Shown here piece by piece: positions 6,991 to 14,609 of a stretch of 64,000 nt of DNA; within the stretch, counting starts at the first letter, position 1; each line of letters begins with the position of its first letter. The notes under the pieces were generated by a model. The model was not told the DNA's origin. It ran no database searches and saw only the letters and a list, made by a program, of their open reading frames with translations. The stretch is from positions 62,001 through 126,000 of the forward strand of contig CAJPPK010000003.1 in NCBI GenBank assembly GCA_905372565.1, in the 5' to 3' direction. Origin of the DNA: an uncultured Porphyromonas sp. Lineage in GTDB: Bacteria; Bacteroidota; Bacteroidia; Bacteroidales; Porphyromonadaceae. A program made the position numbers and the translations under genes.

Positions 6991-8337
6991 ATGAGTCTCC
7001 ATGTACCTAAGTCCTCGCTCCCTCGTGTCGTCATCGCCGGCGGAGGCTTTGGTGGACTTCGTCTAGCTCAAGCCTTGGATGCTTCACGCTTCCAAGTCGT
7101 CCTCATTGATCATCACAACTATCACCAGTTCCCACCCCTGATCTATCAGGTCGCTTCCTCGGGGCTGGAGCCCAGCTCGATCGCCTTCCCCTTCCGATCA
7201 GCCTTCCGCAAGCGTAAGAACTTCCACTTTCGCCTAGCGAGTGTCATCGGGGTACGGGAGCAGGAGCAGTGCCTGGAGACCTCGGTTGGAGAGATCCACT
7301 ATGACTACCTTGTGCTGGCGTGTGGGGGGACAACGAATTTCTTTGGGAACGAAGAAGTGGCTCGCCATAGCCTACCGATGAAGACGCTCTATGAGTCGAT
7401 GAACCTGCGCAATGTCCTACTACAGCATATCGAGCAGGCGCTAGTGACTGATGACCCTATGGAGGCTCAGGCGCTGCTCACGGTAGCCATCGTCGGGGGA
7501 GGCCCCACGGGAGTCGAGATCGCTGGGGCGCTGGCGGAGATGAAGCGCTATGTCTTGCCTAAAGACTATCCCGACCTCGATGCCGCACGCTTCACGATCC
7601 ACCTACTCGATGCATCCCCCAGACTCCTCGGAGCGATGAGTGAGAAGAGCTCTGAGACGGCCCTCCGTGAGCTACAGTCTATGGGCGTGGAGGTTCGGAC
7701 GCATACCCTCGTCTCGGGCTATGATGGGAAGGTACTCACGCTCCAGGATGGCACACAGCTCCCTTCGCGGAATGTGATCTGGGTCAGCGGTATCGTCGCT
7801 AATACCGTCGAAGGCCTGCCTGCCGATACCCTTGGTCGTGGTAAGCGCCTGCTGGTAGACGAGCATAGTCAGGTGATAGGACACCCTCGGATCTTCGCCG
7901 TCGGAGACCAAAGCCTGATGACGACTGATCCCGCTTATCCGAATGGCCATCCTCAGATGGCTCAGGTAGCTCTTCAGCAGGCTAAGCAACTAGCTTCGAA
8001 CTTAAAAGCCCTCGAGGATGGCAAGTCGCTAGCTCCCTTCCGCTACAAGGATCTCGGCGCTATGGCTACCATCGGACGTAATAAGGCAGTGGCAGAGATC
8101 GGTAAGATGAAGTGGGGTGGCTTCACGGCTTGGGTACTATGGCTCGTGGTGCACCTGCGCTCGATCCTCTCGGTACGCAATAAGCTCATCGTCCTGCTGA
8201 ACTGGCTGTGGAACTATGTCACCTACGACCGCTCCCTGCGTCTGATCCTCAAGCGCCACATCCCGAAGGAGCCCTATGAGGCACGTAAGGAGCGCTTGGC
8301 TATCCGCCCTCAAGGAGGCGAAAGTGCGGACAAATAG
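6991..8337 (+). CDS. ndh: Type II NADH:quinone oxidoreductase (NDH-2)
   Basis: This 448-residue flavoprotein transfers electrons from NADH to the quinone pool without pumping ions. The first Rossmann motif is VVIAGGGFGGLRLA (about residues 13-26, FAD) and the second is VAIVGGGPTGVEIAG (about 165-179, NADH). The quinone-site region DLGAMATIGRNKAVAEIGKM and an amphipathic/hydrophobic C-terminal part (FTAWVLWLVVHLRSI, LIVLLNWLWNYVTY) for membrane attachment are present. The length is typical. The gene is transcribed away from YitT; pgk follows 64 bp downstream with its own probable -7 box at 8339-8346. Confidence 0.9.
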   Translation: MSLHVPKSSLPRVVIAGGGFGGLRLAQALDASRFQVVLIDHHNYHQFPPLIYQVASSGLEPSSIAFPFRSAFRKRKNFHFRLASVIGVREQEQCLETSVGEIHYDYLVLACGGTTNFFGNEEVARHSLPMKTLYESMNLRNVLLQHIEQALVTDDPMEAQALLTVAIVGGGPTGVEIAGALAEMKRYVLPKDYPDLDAARFTIHLLDASPRLLGAMSEKSSETALRELQSMGVEVRTHTLVSGYDGKVLTLQDGTQLPSRNVIWVSGIVANTVEGLPADTLGRGKRLLVDEHSQVIGHPRIFAVGDQSLMTTDPAYPNGHPQMAQVALQQAKQLASNLKALEDGKSLAPFRYKDLGAMATIGRNKAVAEIGKMKWGGFTAWVLWLVVHLRSILSVRNKLIVLLNWLWNYVTYDRSLRLILKRHIPKEPYEARKERLAIRPQGGESADK

Positions 8338-8338
8338 T

Positions 8339-8346
8339 TACTTTTG
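8339..8346 (+). promoter_or_regulatory. -7 box (TACTTTTG) for pgk
   Basis: An exact TAnnTTTG match starting directly after the ndh stop codon, 56 bp before the pgk ATG. It suggests pgk can be expressed separately from ndh. Confidence 0.5.
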
Positions 8347-8401
8347 TGTGCATTTCAATAGCATAAGTATATCGTTTATCCTATAACCAACCCATTGCTT
8401 T

Positions 8402-9658
8402 ATGACGATTGACCAGTTCAACTTCGCAGGCAAGAAGGCATTCGTACGTGTGGACTTCAACGTACCCCTGGATGCTGACTTCAACATCACGGACGACACG
8501 CGTATCCGTGCCGCCCTCCCCACACTCAAGAAGATCCTTTCCGATGGTGGCTCGGTCATCATCGGCTCTCACCTCGGTCGCCCTAAGAAGGTCGAGGACA
8601 AGTTCTCCCTCCGTCATATCCTTGCCCATGTCTCCAAGCTCCTTGGGGTGGACGTGAAGTTTGCTCCTGACTGCGTCGGTGACGAGGCTCGTGAGCTAGC
8701 TGCTAGCCTCAAGCCAGGTGAAGCCCTCCTGCTAGAGAACCTCCGCTTCTACGCTGAGGAAGAAGGCAAGCCACGTGGCCTAGCAGAAGATGCTACCGAC
8801 GAAGAGAAGGCCGCTGCTAAGAAGGCTGTCAAGGAAAGCCAGAAGGCCTTCACGAAGAAGCTCGCTGAGCTGGCTGACGTCTATGTCAATGACGCTTTCG
8901 GTACGGCACACCGTGCACACGCCTCTACGGCACTCATCGCTGAGTACTTCGACGCTGATCACAAGCTCTTCGGCTACCTCATGGGTAAGGAAGTGGATGC
9001 TGTGAACAAGGTCATGCAGGATATCCGTCGCCCCTTCACCGCTATCATGGGTGGCTCTAAGGTCTCCTCGAAGATCGACATCATCGAGAACCTCCTCGGT
9101 AAGGTCGACAACCTCATCCTCACGGGTGCGATGACCTACACCTTCGCCAAGGCTGCTGGTGGTAACATCGGGAACTCCCTCTGCGAAGATGATAAGCTCG
9201 ACCTCGCTCGTGAGATCGTAGCTAAGGCGAAGGAGAACGGCGTTAACCTCGTCCTCTCTACGGACTCCAAGATCGCTGATGCCTTCAGCAACGATGCTAA
9301 GACTGACTTCGCTCAGAATGACAACATCCCAGCTGGCTGGATCGGTATGGACATTGGTCCCGACAGCATCAAGGTTTACCGTGAGGTGATCCTCGGCTCT
9401 AAGACCATCCTCTGGAATGGCCCTACGGGTGTCTTCGAGATGGACAACTTCGCCGATGGCTCTCGTGCTGTAGCAGAGGCTATCGCAGAGGCTACGGCTA
9501 ATGGAGCCTTCTCCCTCGTCGGTGGTGGCGATAGCGTAGCTTGTGTGAACAAGTTCGGCTATGCAGATAAGGTCTCCTATGTCTCTACCGGTGGTGGTGC
9601 TCTCCTCGAAGCTATCGAAGGGAAGAAGCTCCCAGGTATCGCAGCGATCGAAGGCTAA
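8402..9658 (+). CDS. pgk: Phosphoglycerate kinase
   Basis: This 418-residue glycolytic enzyme converts 1,3-bisphosphoglycerate plus ADP to 3-phosphoglycerate plus ATP. Family motifs run through the chain: KKAFVRVDFNVPLD near the N-terminus, SHLGRPK, VYVNDAFGTAHRAHAS (substrate site), IMGGSKVSSKIDIIENLL, the ADP loop region WNGPTGVFEMDNF, and C-terminal VGGGDSVACVNKFG and VSTGGGALLEAIEGKKLPG. Length and motifs are intact. Codon use is strongly biased, as expected for a highly expressed gene. It ends at a strong terminator at 9691-9736. Confidence 0.97.
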   Translation: MTIDQFNFAGKKAFVRVDFNVPLDADFNITDDTRIRAALPTLKKILSDGGSVIIGSHLGRPKKVEDKFSLRHILAHVSKLLGVDVKFAPDCVGDEARELAASLKPGEALLLENLRFYAEEEGKPRGLAEDATDEEKAAAKKAVKESQKAFTKKLAELADVYVNDAFGTAHRAHASTALIAEYFDADHKLFGYLMGKEVDAVNKVMQDIRRPFTAIMGGSKVSSKIDIIENLLGKVDNLILTGAMTYTFAKAAGGNIGNSLCEDDKLDLAREIVAKAKENGVNLVLSTDSKIADAFSNDAKTDFAQNDNIPAGWIGMDIGPDSIKVYREVILGSKTILWNGPTGVFEMDNFADGSRAVAEAIAEATANGAFSLVGGGDSVACVNKFGYADKVSYVSTGGGALLEAIEGKKLPGIAAIEG

Positions 9659-9690
9659 GCTCTGAGAGCTAGCTTCGGAAGCTAAAACAT

Positions 9691-9736
9691 AATCCCCCGT
9701 CTACTCTCCGATGAGTAGACGGGGGATTGCTTTTTC
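9691..9736. terminator. Terminator between pgk and the convergent lipoprotein gene
   Basis: AATCCCCCGTCTACT (9691-9705) pairs perfectly with AGTAGACGGGGGATT (9713-9727) and is followed by GCTTTTTC. On the minus strand it follows the 9765 stop, so it could serve both genes. Confidence 0.88.
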
Positions 9737-9764
9737 TACCTGAGGTAGAGAGGTGGGGGAGAGC

Positions 9765-10391
9765 CTACTTCAAGGGGATCTCCTGATAGATAGACTTGGG
9801 GTTCTCAAGTAGCTCTTGTACCGTCTTGGTGAAGAGAGCTAGATCCTCAGGATCTCCATCGGGATCCCACTCCTTACGGCCTGCGAGGAAGTCTTCGAAG
9901 TAGCTCTTCCAGTCAGCGAACTTCTCCTGTGCTACAGGGACGAGAGGCTTGATCTGCTCAAGGGCAGTCTCCTTAGAGATGAACTTAGCCGATACGCCCA
10001 TCCAAGCGATATTTACAGCACGAGCCAGATCCCAGCCCTTGTGCTTGCTCTCTTGGGTGCGTAGCTCATCGATTTCCTTGACGAGACCGACGCTGTCGGT
10101 GATGCCCCAGGCTTCCTTGAGCGTGTTTCGTGCGTCTGACGAAGAGCCATTCTCGAAGGGATCGATGAAGAGTTCCTTGTAGGCTGCTACACGAGTATAG
10201 CCTGTGCCCTGATACATAGCGTAGACCTTATCTACACCGCCGTAGCCAGCATAGAAGTAGACACCACCAAGTAGCGTAGGACGGAGGTAAGCGAAGTCAG
10301 CTTCCTGACGTTCCTTGGAGCTAGAGCAAGCAAAGAGCCCGCAGAGGGCTACTAAGCCTAAGAGAAGAGATCGAATGCGTAGCTTTCTCAT
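9765..10391 (-). CDS. Lipoprotein with a DUF1266-like domain
   Basis: This 208-residue protein carries a lipoprotein signal peptide (MRKLRIRSLLLGLVALCGLFAC, lipobox LFAC with Cys22, then SSSK). The mature part resembles DUF1266: KEAWGITDSVGLVKEIDEL, GWDLARAVNIAWMGVSAKFISKETALEQI and WKSYFEDFLAGRKEWDPDGDPED, the last like the W-x-SYF-x2-FLxGR core of that family. The biochemical role is unknown; DUF1266 proteins are usually cytoplasmic or membrane-linked. The gene is convergent with pgk and divergent from fabI. Confidence 0.7.
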   Translation of the reverse strand: MRKLRIRSLLLGLVALCGLFACSSSKERQEADFAYLRPTLLGGVYFYAGYGGVDKVYAMYQGTGYTRVAAYKELFIDPFENGSSSDARNTLKEAWGITDSVGLVKEIDELRTQESKHKGWDLARAVNIAWMGVSAKFISKETALEQIKPLVPVAQEKFADWKSYFEDFLAGRKEWDPDGDPEDLALFTKTVQELLENPKSIYQEIPLK

Positions 10392-10602
10392 AAGTGCATT
10401 GAATGTAAGTGAATGAATGTGTTCGTTGTCTCCCTAGCTACGAGGAGAGCTGGGAGGGTGTGATAAAAGTAGTAAAAGTTTGGTAGAGCTAAGGCTTTCA
10501 TGTCAGTGTGGTTAAGTTTGTCTTCCCTCTTCTCCATTTATAGGAACTTTCAGCATCTCTCCTGCGTGAGGGCGGAGGAAGTAGAGCTTTGCACAAAAAG
10601 CG

Positions 10603-10610
10603 TATCTTTG
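10603..10610 (+). promoter_or_regulatory. -7 box (TATCTTTG) for fabI
   Basis: An exact TAnnTTTG element 43 bp before the fabI start. No consensus -33 TTTG is seen at 19-21 bp. The rest of the 262-bp gap shows no other feature. Confidence 0.55.
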
Positions 10611-10653
10611 TGCTAACGAACAATCTTTAATAGTAAGTAAACCAATTACAGCT

Positions 10654-11490
10654 ATGAGCTATAACCTCCTCAAGGGTAAGAAGGGTATCATCTTCGGAGC
10701 CCTCAACGAACAGTCCATCGCTTGGCGCGTCGCTGAGCGTGCCGTAGAAGAAGGCGCAGAGATCATCCTCACCAATACTGCTATGGCTGCCCGCATGGGT
10801 CAGCTCAACGAGCTGGGCGAAAAGCTTGGTGCTAAGGTCGTCCTCGCTGATGCTACCAAGGAAGAAGAGCTTGAAGTCCTCTTCCAGGAAGCGATCAATA
10901 CCTTCGGCAAGGTAGACTTCGTCCTCCACTCCATCGGTATGAGCCCTAACGTACGTAAGGGACGTAGCTATGATGACCTCGACTATAAGATGCTTCAGAC
11001 GACCTTCGATGTCTCTGCTGTATCCTTCCACAAGATGCTTCAGGTCGCTAAGAAGCTGGACGCTATCGCTGAGGGTGGCTCTGTCGTTGCTCTGACTTAC
11101 ATCGCTGCACAGCGCACCTTCGTAGGCTATAGCGATATGGCCGATGCGAAGAGCCTGCTAGAGTCTATCGCTCGTAGCTTCGGCTATATCTATGGTCGTG
11201 ACAAGGGCGTCCGTATCAATACCGTCTCTCAGTCGCCTACGGTCACTACGGCTGGTAGTGGTGTCAAAGGGATGTCTGACCTACTTGACTTCGCCGAAGA
11301 CCTCTCGCCACTGGGCAATGCCGATGCCAACGACTGCGCAGACTACTGCATCACGCTCTTCAGTGATCTTACTCGCAAGATCACGATGCAAAACCTCTTC
11401 AACGACGGTGGCTTCAGCTCCATGGGTATGAGCGCCGAAGCCATCGAAGCTTTCGCTGAAGGTCGCCTGGCCCGTCAGGGAAAGAAGTAA
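10654..11490 (+). CDS. fabI: Enoyl-[acyl-carrier-protein] reductase (NADH), FabI type
   Basis: This 278-residue short-chain-dehydrogenase-fold enzyme performs the last reduction in each fatty-acid elongation cycle. The N-terminal nucleotide-binding region is GKKGIIFGALNEQSIAW, the usual FabI variant of the Gly motif. VLHSIGMSP is at the substrate site, and the catalytic pair is Tyr159 and Lys166 (GYSDMADAK), with the Y-x6-K spacing of FabI rather than the Y-x3-K of FabG. The C-terminal SQSPTVTTAGSGVKGM and FNDGGFSSMGM regions are also typical. lptB starts 27 bp downstream and probably shares the transcript. Confidence 0.95.
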   Translation: MSYNLLKGKKGIIFGALNEQSIAWRVAERAVEEGAEIILTNTAMAARMGQLNELGEKLGAKVVLADATKEEELEVLFQEAINTFGKVDFVLHSIGMSPNVRKGRSYDDLDYKMLQTTFDVSAVSFHKMLQVAKKLDAIAEGGSVVALTYIAAQRTFVGYSDMADAKSLLESIARSFGYIYGRDKGVRINTVSQSPTVTTAGSGVKGMSDLLDFAEDLSPLGNADANDCADYCITLFSDLTRKITMQNLFNDGGFSSMGMSAEAIEAFAEGRLARQGKK

Positions 11491-11517
11491 TTTGTTCCCA
11501 AGCCTTCCTCCTTACCG

Positions 11518-12270
11518 ATGATCCTTCGCACGGATAATCTCGTCAAGCGCTACCGCACTCGTACGGTCGTCAACCATGTCTCTATCCAAGTGGGACAGGG
11601 AGAGATCGTAGGGCTCTTAGGCCCGAATGGCGCGGGTAAGACGACGACCTTCTACATGACGGTCGGTCTGGTCGTCCCGAATGAGGGACGCATCTTCCTC
11701 GATGACGAGGATATCACGAAGTACCCTGTGTATAAGCGTGCGCAGGCAGGCATCGGATATTTGGCACAGGAGGCGTCGATCTATCGGAAGCTATCCGTCG
11801 AGGATAACATCCTCTCGGTACTTGAATTCACGGGACGGACGAAGCAGGAGCAGCACGAGCGCTTGGAGGAACTCATAGCAGAGTTTCGCCTAGAGAAGGT
11901 ACGTACGAACGCTGGTAACCGCCTCTCGGGGGGAGAGCGTCGTCGAGCCGAGATCGCTCGCTGTCTAGCTATCGACCCGAAGTTCATCATGCTTGATGAG
12001 CCCTTCGCTGGAGTAGACCCCATCGCCGTCCAAGACATCCAAGCGATCGTCGCTCAGCTTCGACATAAGAACATCGGGATCCTTATCACAGACCACAATG
12101 TCTATGAGACGCTGAGCATCACCGACCGAGCTTATTTGCTCTTTGAGGGGAAGGTTCTCTTCGAAGGCACTGCAGAAGAGCTGGCCGAAAACGAGATCGT
12201 CCGAGAGAAGTACCTTGGGAGGGACTTCCAGCTCAGGCGTCGTTCCTTCGATCATCTATTGGCAGAATAG
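11518..12270 (+). CDS. lptB: LPS export ABC transporter ATPase LptB
   Basis: This 250-residue ATPase would power LPS extraction from the inner membrane with LptF/LptG-type permeases. Walker A GPNGAGKTT is at about residues 35-43. The Q-loop follows in GIGYLAQEASIY, then the signature LSGGERRRAEIARCLA, Walker B FIMLDEPFAGVDP and the H-loop ITDHNVYETL. LSGGERRRAEIAR and the extended C-terminal tail are typical of LptB rather than of other ABC ATPases. It follows fabI by 27 bp. A candidate permease partner (LptF/G) is encoded at 53539-55545. Confidence 0.95.
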   Translation: MILRTDNLVKRYRTRTVVNHVSIQVGQGEIVGLLGPNGAGKTTTFYMTVGLVVPNEGRIFLDDEDITKYPVYKRAQAGIGYLAQEASIYRKLSVEDNILSVLEFTGRTKQEQHERLEELIAEFRLEKVRTNAGNRLSGGERRRAEIARCLAIDPKFIMLDEPFAGVDPIAVQDIQAIVAQLRHKNIGILITDHNVYETLSITDRAYLLFEGKVLFEGTAEELAENEIVREKYLGRDFQLRRRSFDHLLAE

Positions 12271-12294
12271 CCTGCGGGGTATTTTGTCGATCTC

Positions 12295-12340
12295 ATTCCC
12301 GCCCTTGTTTTCCGAGCGAAGCAAGGGCGGGAATTTTTGT
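12295..12340 (+). terminator. Terminator after fabI-lptB
   Basis: ATTCCCGCCCTTG (12295-12307) pairs with CAAGGGCGGGAAT (12322-12334), followed by TTTTTG. It lies 25 bp after the lptB stop. Confidence 0.88.
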
Positions 12341-12448
12341 TGATGCAAGTTCAAGATCTATACTGCTTTATCTACTTTAAAAGGAAGCATAGCCTTGAAT
12401 TTAGAGGGAGCGAAGTCTTACGAAGAGGATGGTATAGGTCTTGGGAAG

Positions 12449-12552
12449 AAGACGTATACCTTTCCCGAGCAAAACGTATACGTTTTGACCGTGAAACGTA
12501 TACGTTTTAGGCGCAAGACGTATACGTTTTGACCGTGAAACGTATACGTTTT
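12449..12552. repeat. 22-bp-period array, ACGTATACGT family (5 units)
   Basis: Five units carry CGTATA at 12453, 12475, 12497, 12519 and 12541, exactly 22 bp apart. The best unit is the perfect 16-bp palindrome AAAACGTATACGTTTT (12471-12486). Spacers are 6 bp and alternate between GACCGT and AGGCGC, with the first differing. The array sits in the 482-bp gap between lptB and pfp, about 200 bp upstream of pfp. This is the only copy of this family in the window. The rest of the gap holds the lptB terminator and a near-match -7 box (GATCTTTG) roughly 50 bp before pfp. Confidence 0.9.
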
Positions 12553-12752
12553 CTACCACCAAGGGAGGGGCTTGACGACGGAGAGGGATGGCTGTGTCCT
12601 GTGCACCAAGTTGCTTAGGGAGGACTTGGGGAACGTTCGCTGGCGGAGGAATATCCCCTGTGGCGTGGGGTGTAAGGTGTTAAATGGATAAATTTTAAGA
12701 TCTTTGTAGCGCAAAACTAAAAGTATTACCCCATAATTATATAAGGAATCAG

Positions 12753-14399
12753 ATGAATAAAAGTGCACTTCAGCAGGCGCGTAGCAAGTACGCTCCCAAG
12801 CTGCCTAAGGCTCTCGAAGGCCATGTACAGGTCGTCCTCGGCGAAGCAACTAAGAGCGTTAGCGATCAGGAAGCTATCGCAGCCCTCTTCCCTAACACCT
12901 ACGGTCTGCCTAAGCTGACCTTCGAAGCAGCTAGCCAAGCCGCCGCTTCTCAGCCCATCAATGTCGGTGTCATCCTCTCCGGAGGTCAGGCTCCTGGGGG
13001 GCATAACGTCATCGCAGGTATCTTCGATGGTGTGAAGAAGATTCATGCTGATGGTCGCCTCTACGGCTTCCTCATGGGTCCTGATGGCCTTGTCCAGCAC
13101 AAGTACATCGAGCTCACGAGCGACATCATCGACGAGTATCGCAATACGGGAGGCTTCGACATCATCGGTTCAGGGCGTACGAAGCTCGAAGAAAAGGCAC
13201 AGTTCGACAAGGGGCTCGAGATCCTCAAGCAGCTCGACATCCGTGCTCTCGTGATCATCGGTGGTGACGACTCCAACACGAACGCTGCTGTCCTCGCCGA
13301 GTACTACAAGGGTATCGGTGCTCCTGTCCAGGTCATCGGCTGTCCTAAGACCATCGACGGTGACCTGAAGAACGAGCAGATCGAGACCTCTTTCGGCTTC
13401 GATACGGCTACGAAGGTTTACGCTGAAGTCATCGGTAATATCCAGCGCGACTGTAATTCGGCTCGCAAGTACTGGCACTTCATCAAGCTCATGGGTCGCT
13501 CCGCTTCGCATATCGCCCTCGAATGTGCCCTCCAGGTACAGCCTAACGTAGCGATCATCAGCGAGGAAGTAGAAGCTAAGAACCTCACGCTCGATGCTGT
13601 CGTCACGAACATCGCCGAGATCGTAGCTGCTCGTGCTGCTAATGGTGAGAACTTCGGTACGGTGCTCATCCCCGAAGGTCTGATCGAGTTCATCCCTGCC
13701 TTCAAGGCGCTCATCGCTGAGCTCAACGACTTCCTCGCTCACCACGAGGCAGAGTTCCGTGCCGTAGCTGCTGCCGACCAGCGTGCCTTTATCATCAGCA
13801 AGCTCTCCGAAGCTAATTCTGCCCTCTACGCTAGCCTTCCTGCTACCGTAGCTCGCCAGCTGACGCTCGACCGTGACCCCCACGGCAACGTCCAGGTATC
13901 GCTGATCGAGACGGAAAAGCTCCTAGCCGAAATGGTCGGTACGAAGCTCGCTGAGTGGAAGAAGGACGGTCGCTTCGCTGGCAAGTTCTCTCCGCTGACG
14001 CACTTCTTCGGCTACGAAGGTCGCTGCGCTATGCCTTCGAACTTCGACGCTGACTATTGCTACGCTCTTGGTCGTACGGCTGCTCAGCTCATCGCTGCAG
14101 GTGTCACCGGCTACATGAGCTCTGTACAGAACCTCACGGCTCCTGCCTCTGAGTGGATCGCTGGTGGTATCCCCACGACGATGATGATGAACATGGAGCG
14201 TCGTCATGGCGAGATGAAGCCTGTGATCCAGAAGGCTCTTGTCGACCTTCAGGGTAAGCCCTTCGCATTCTTCGTGGCACACCGTGAAGAGTGGGCTAAG
14301 ACGACGAGCTACATCTATCCAGGACCAATCCAGTTCTATGGTGATCCCGCTCTTTGCGACCAGCCTTCTCGCACGCTCGCTCTAGAGCAGAGCAAGTAA
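12753..14399 (+). CDS. pfp: Diphosphate-dependent phosphofructokinase
   Basis: This 548-residue enzyme reversibly phosphorylates fructose 6-phosphate using pyrophosphate instead of ATP. Motifs include VILSGGQAPGGHNVIAG, GSGRTKL, ALVIIGGDDSNTNAA (the Asp-for-Gly change in GGDDS that marks PPi-dependent forms), CPKTIDGDLKN (catalytic Asp, with the Lys of the PPi-type PKTIDGD), KLMGRSASH and GYEGRCAMPS. The length fits the long PPi-PFK group common in Bacteroidota. Codon bias is strong. It is a single-gene unit bounded upstream by the ACGTATACGT array and downstream by a strong terminator. Confidence 0.95.
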   Translation: MNKSALQQARSKYAPKLPKALEGHVQVVLGEATKSVSDQEAIAALFPNTYGLPKLTFEAASQAAASQPINVGVILSGGQAPGGHNVIAGIFDGVKKIHADGRLYGFLMGPDGLVQHKYIELTSDIIDEYRNTGGFDIIGSGRTKLEEKAQFDKGLEILKQLDIRALVIIGGDDSNTNAAVLAEYYKGIGAPVQVIGCPKTIDGDLKNEQIETSFGFDTATKVYAEVIGNIQRDCNSARKYWHFIKLMGRSASHIALECALQVQPNVAIISEEVEAKNLTLDAVVTNIAEIVAARAANGENFGTVLIPEGLIEFIPAFKALIAELNDFLAHHEAEFRAVAAADQRAFIISKLSEANSALYASLPATVARQLTLDRDPHGNVQVSLIETEKLLAEMVGTKLAEWKKDGRFAGKFSPLTHFFGYEGRCAMPSNFDADYCYALGRTAAQLIAAGVTGYMSSVQNLTAPASEWIAGGIPTTMMMNMERRHGEMKPVIQKALVDLQGKPFAFFVAHREEWAKTTSYIYPGPIQFYGDPALCDQPSRTLALEQSK

Positions 14400-14428
14400 G
14401 CTCGGGACTAACCTACATTAAATAAGCT

Positions 14429-14470
14429 GTCGGCCGTAGCTCATTCATTGAGCTACGGCCGACTTGCGTT
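14429..14470 (+). terminator. Terminator after pfp
   Basis: GTCGGCCGTAGCTCA (14429-14443) pairs with TGAGCTACGGCCGAC (14449-14463) with a 5-nt loop, followed by TTGCGTTTAT. Confidence 0.85.
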
Positions 14471-14570
14471 TATCCCTTCGGAGAGGATGGCTACTGGCTC
14501 TAGTGTGAGTGGGCTGATCTGTGATGGAGGTGCGCTAGATGGAGTAGTCGCTTCCCTTGAAGAAGAGATA

Positions 14571-14606
14571 GAGAAAGGCTCGTCCACCAGTGGACGAGCC
14601 TTTCTC
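14571..14606 (-). terminator. Terminator after the GH95 gene
   Basis: GAGAAAGGCTCGTCCAC pairs with TGGACGAGCCTTTCTC across a 3-nt loop, immediately beyond the GH95 stop on the minus strand. A short T-containing tail follows on that strand. Confidence 0.8.
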
Positions 14607-14609
14607 TTC

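Noticed and set aside
12553..12768. 71-codon minus-strand ORF upstream of pfp
   Set aside because: It overlaps the pfp promoter region and start codon and shows no recognisable protein features.
13170..13883. 237-codon minus-strand ORF antisense to pfp
   Set aside because: It is a shadow frame produced by the strong codon bias of pfp.
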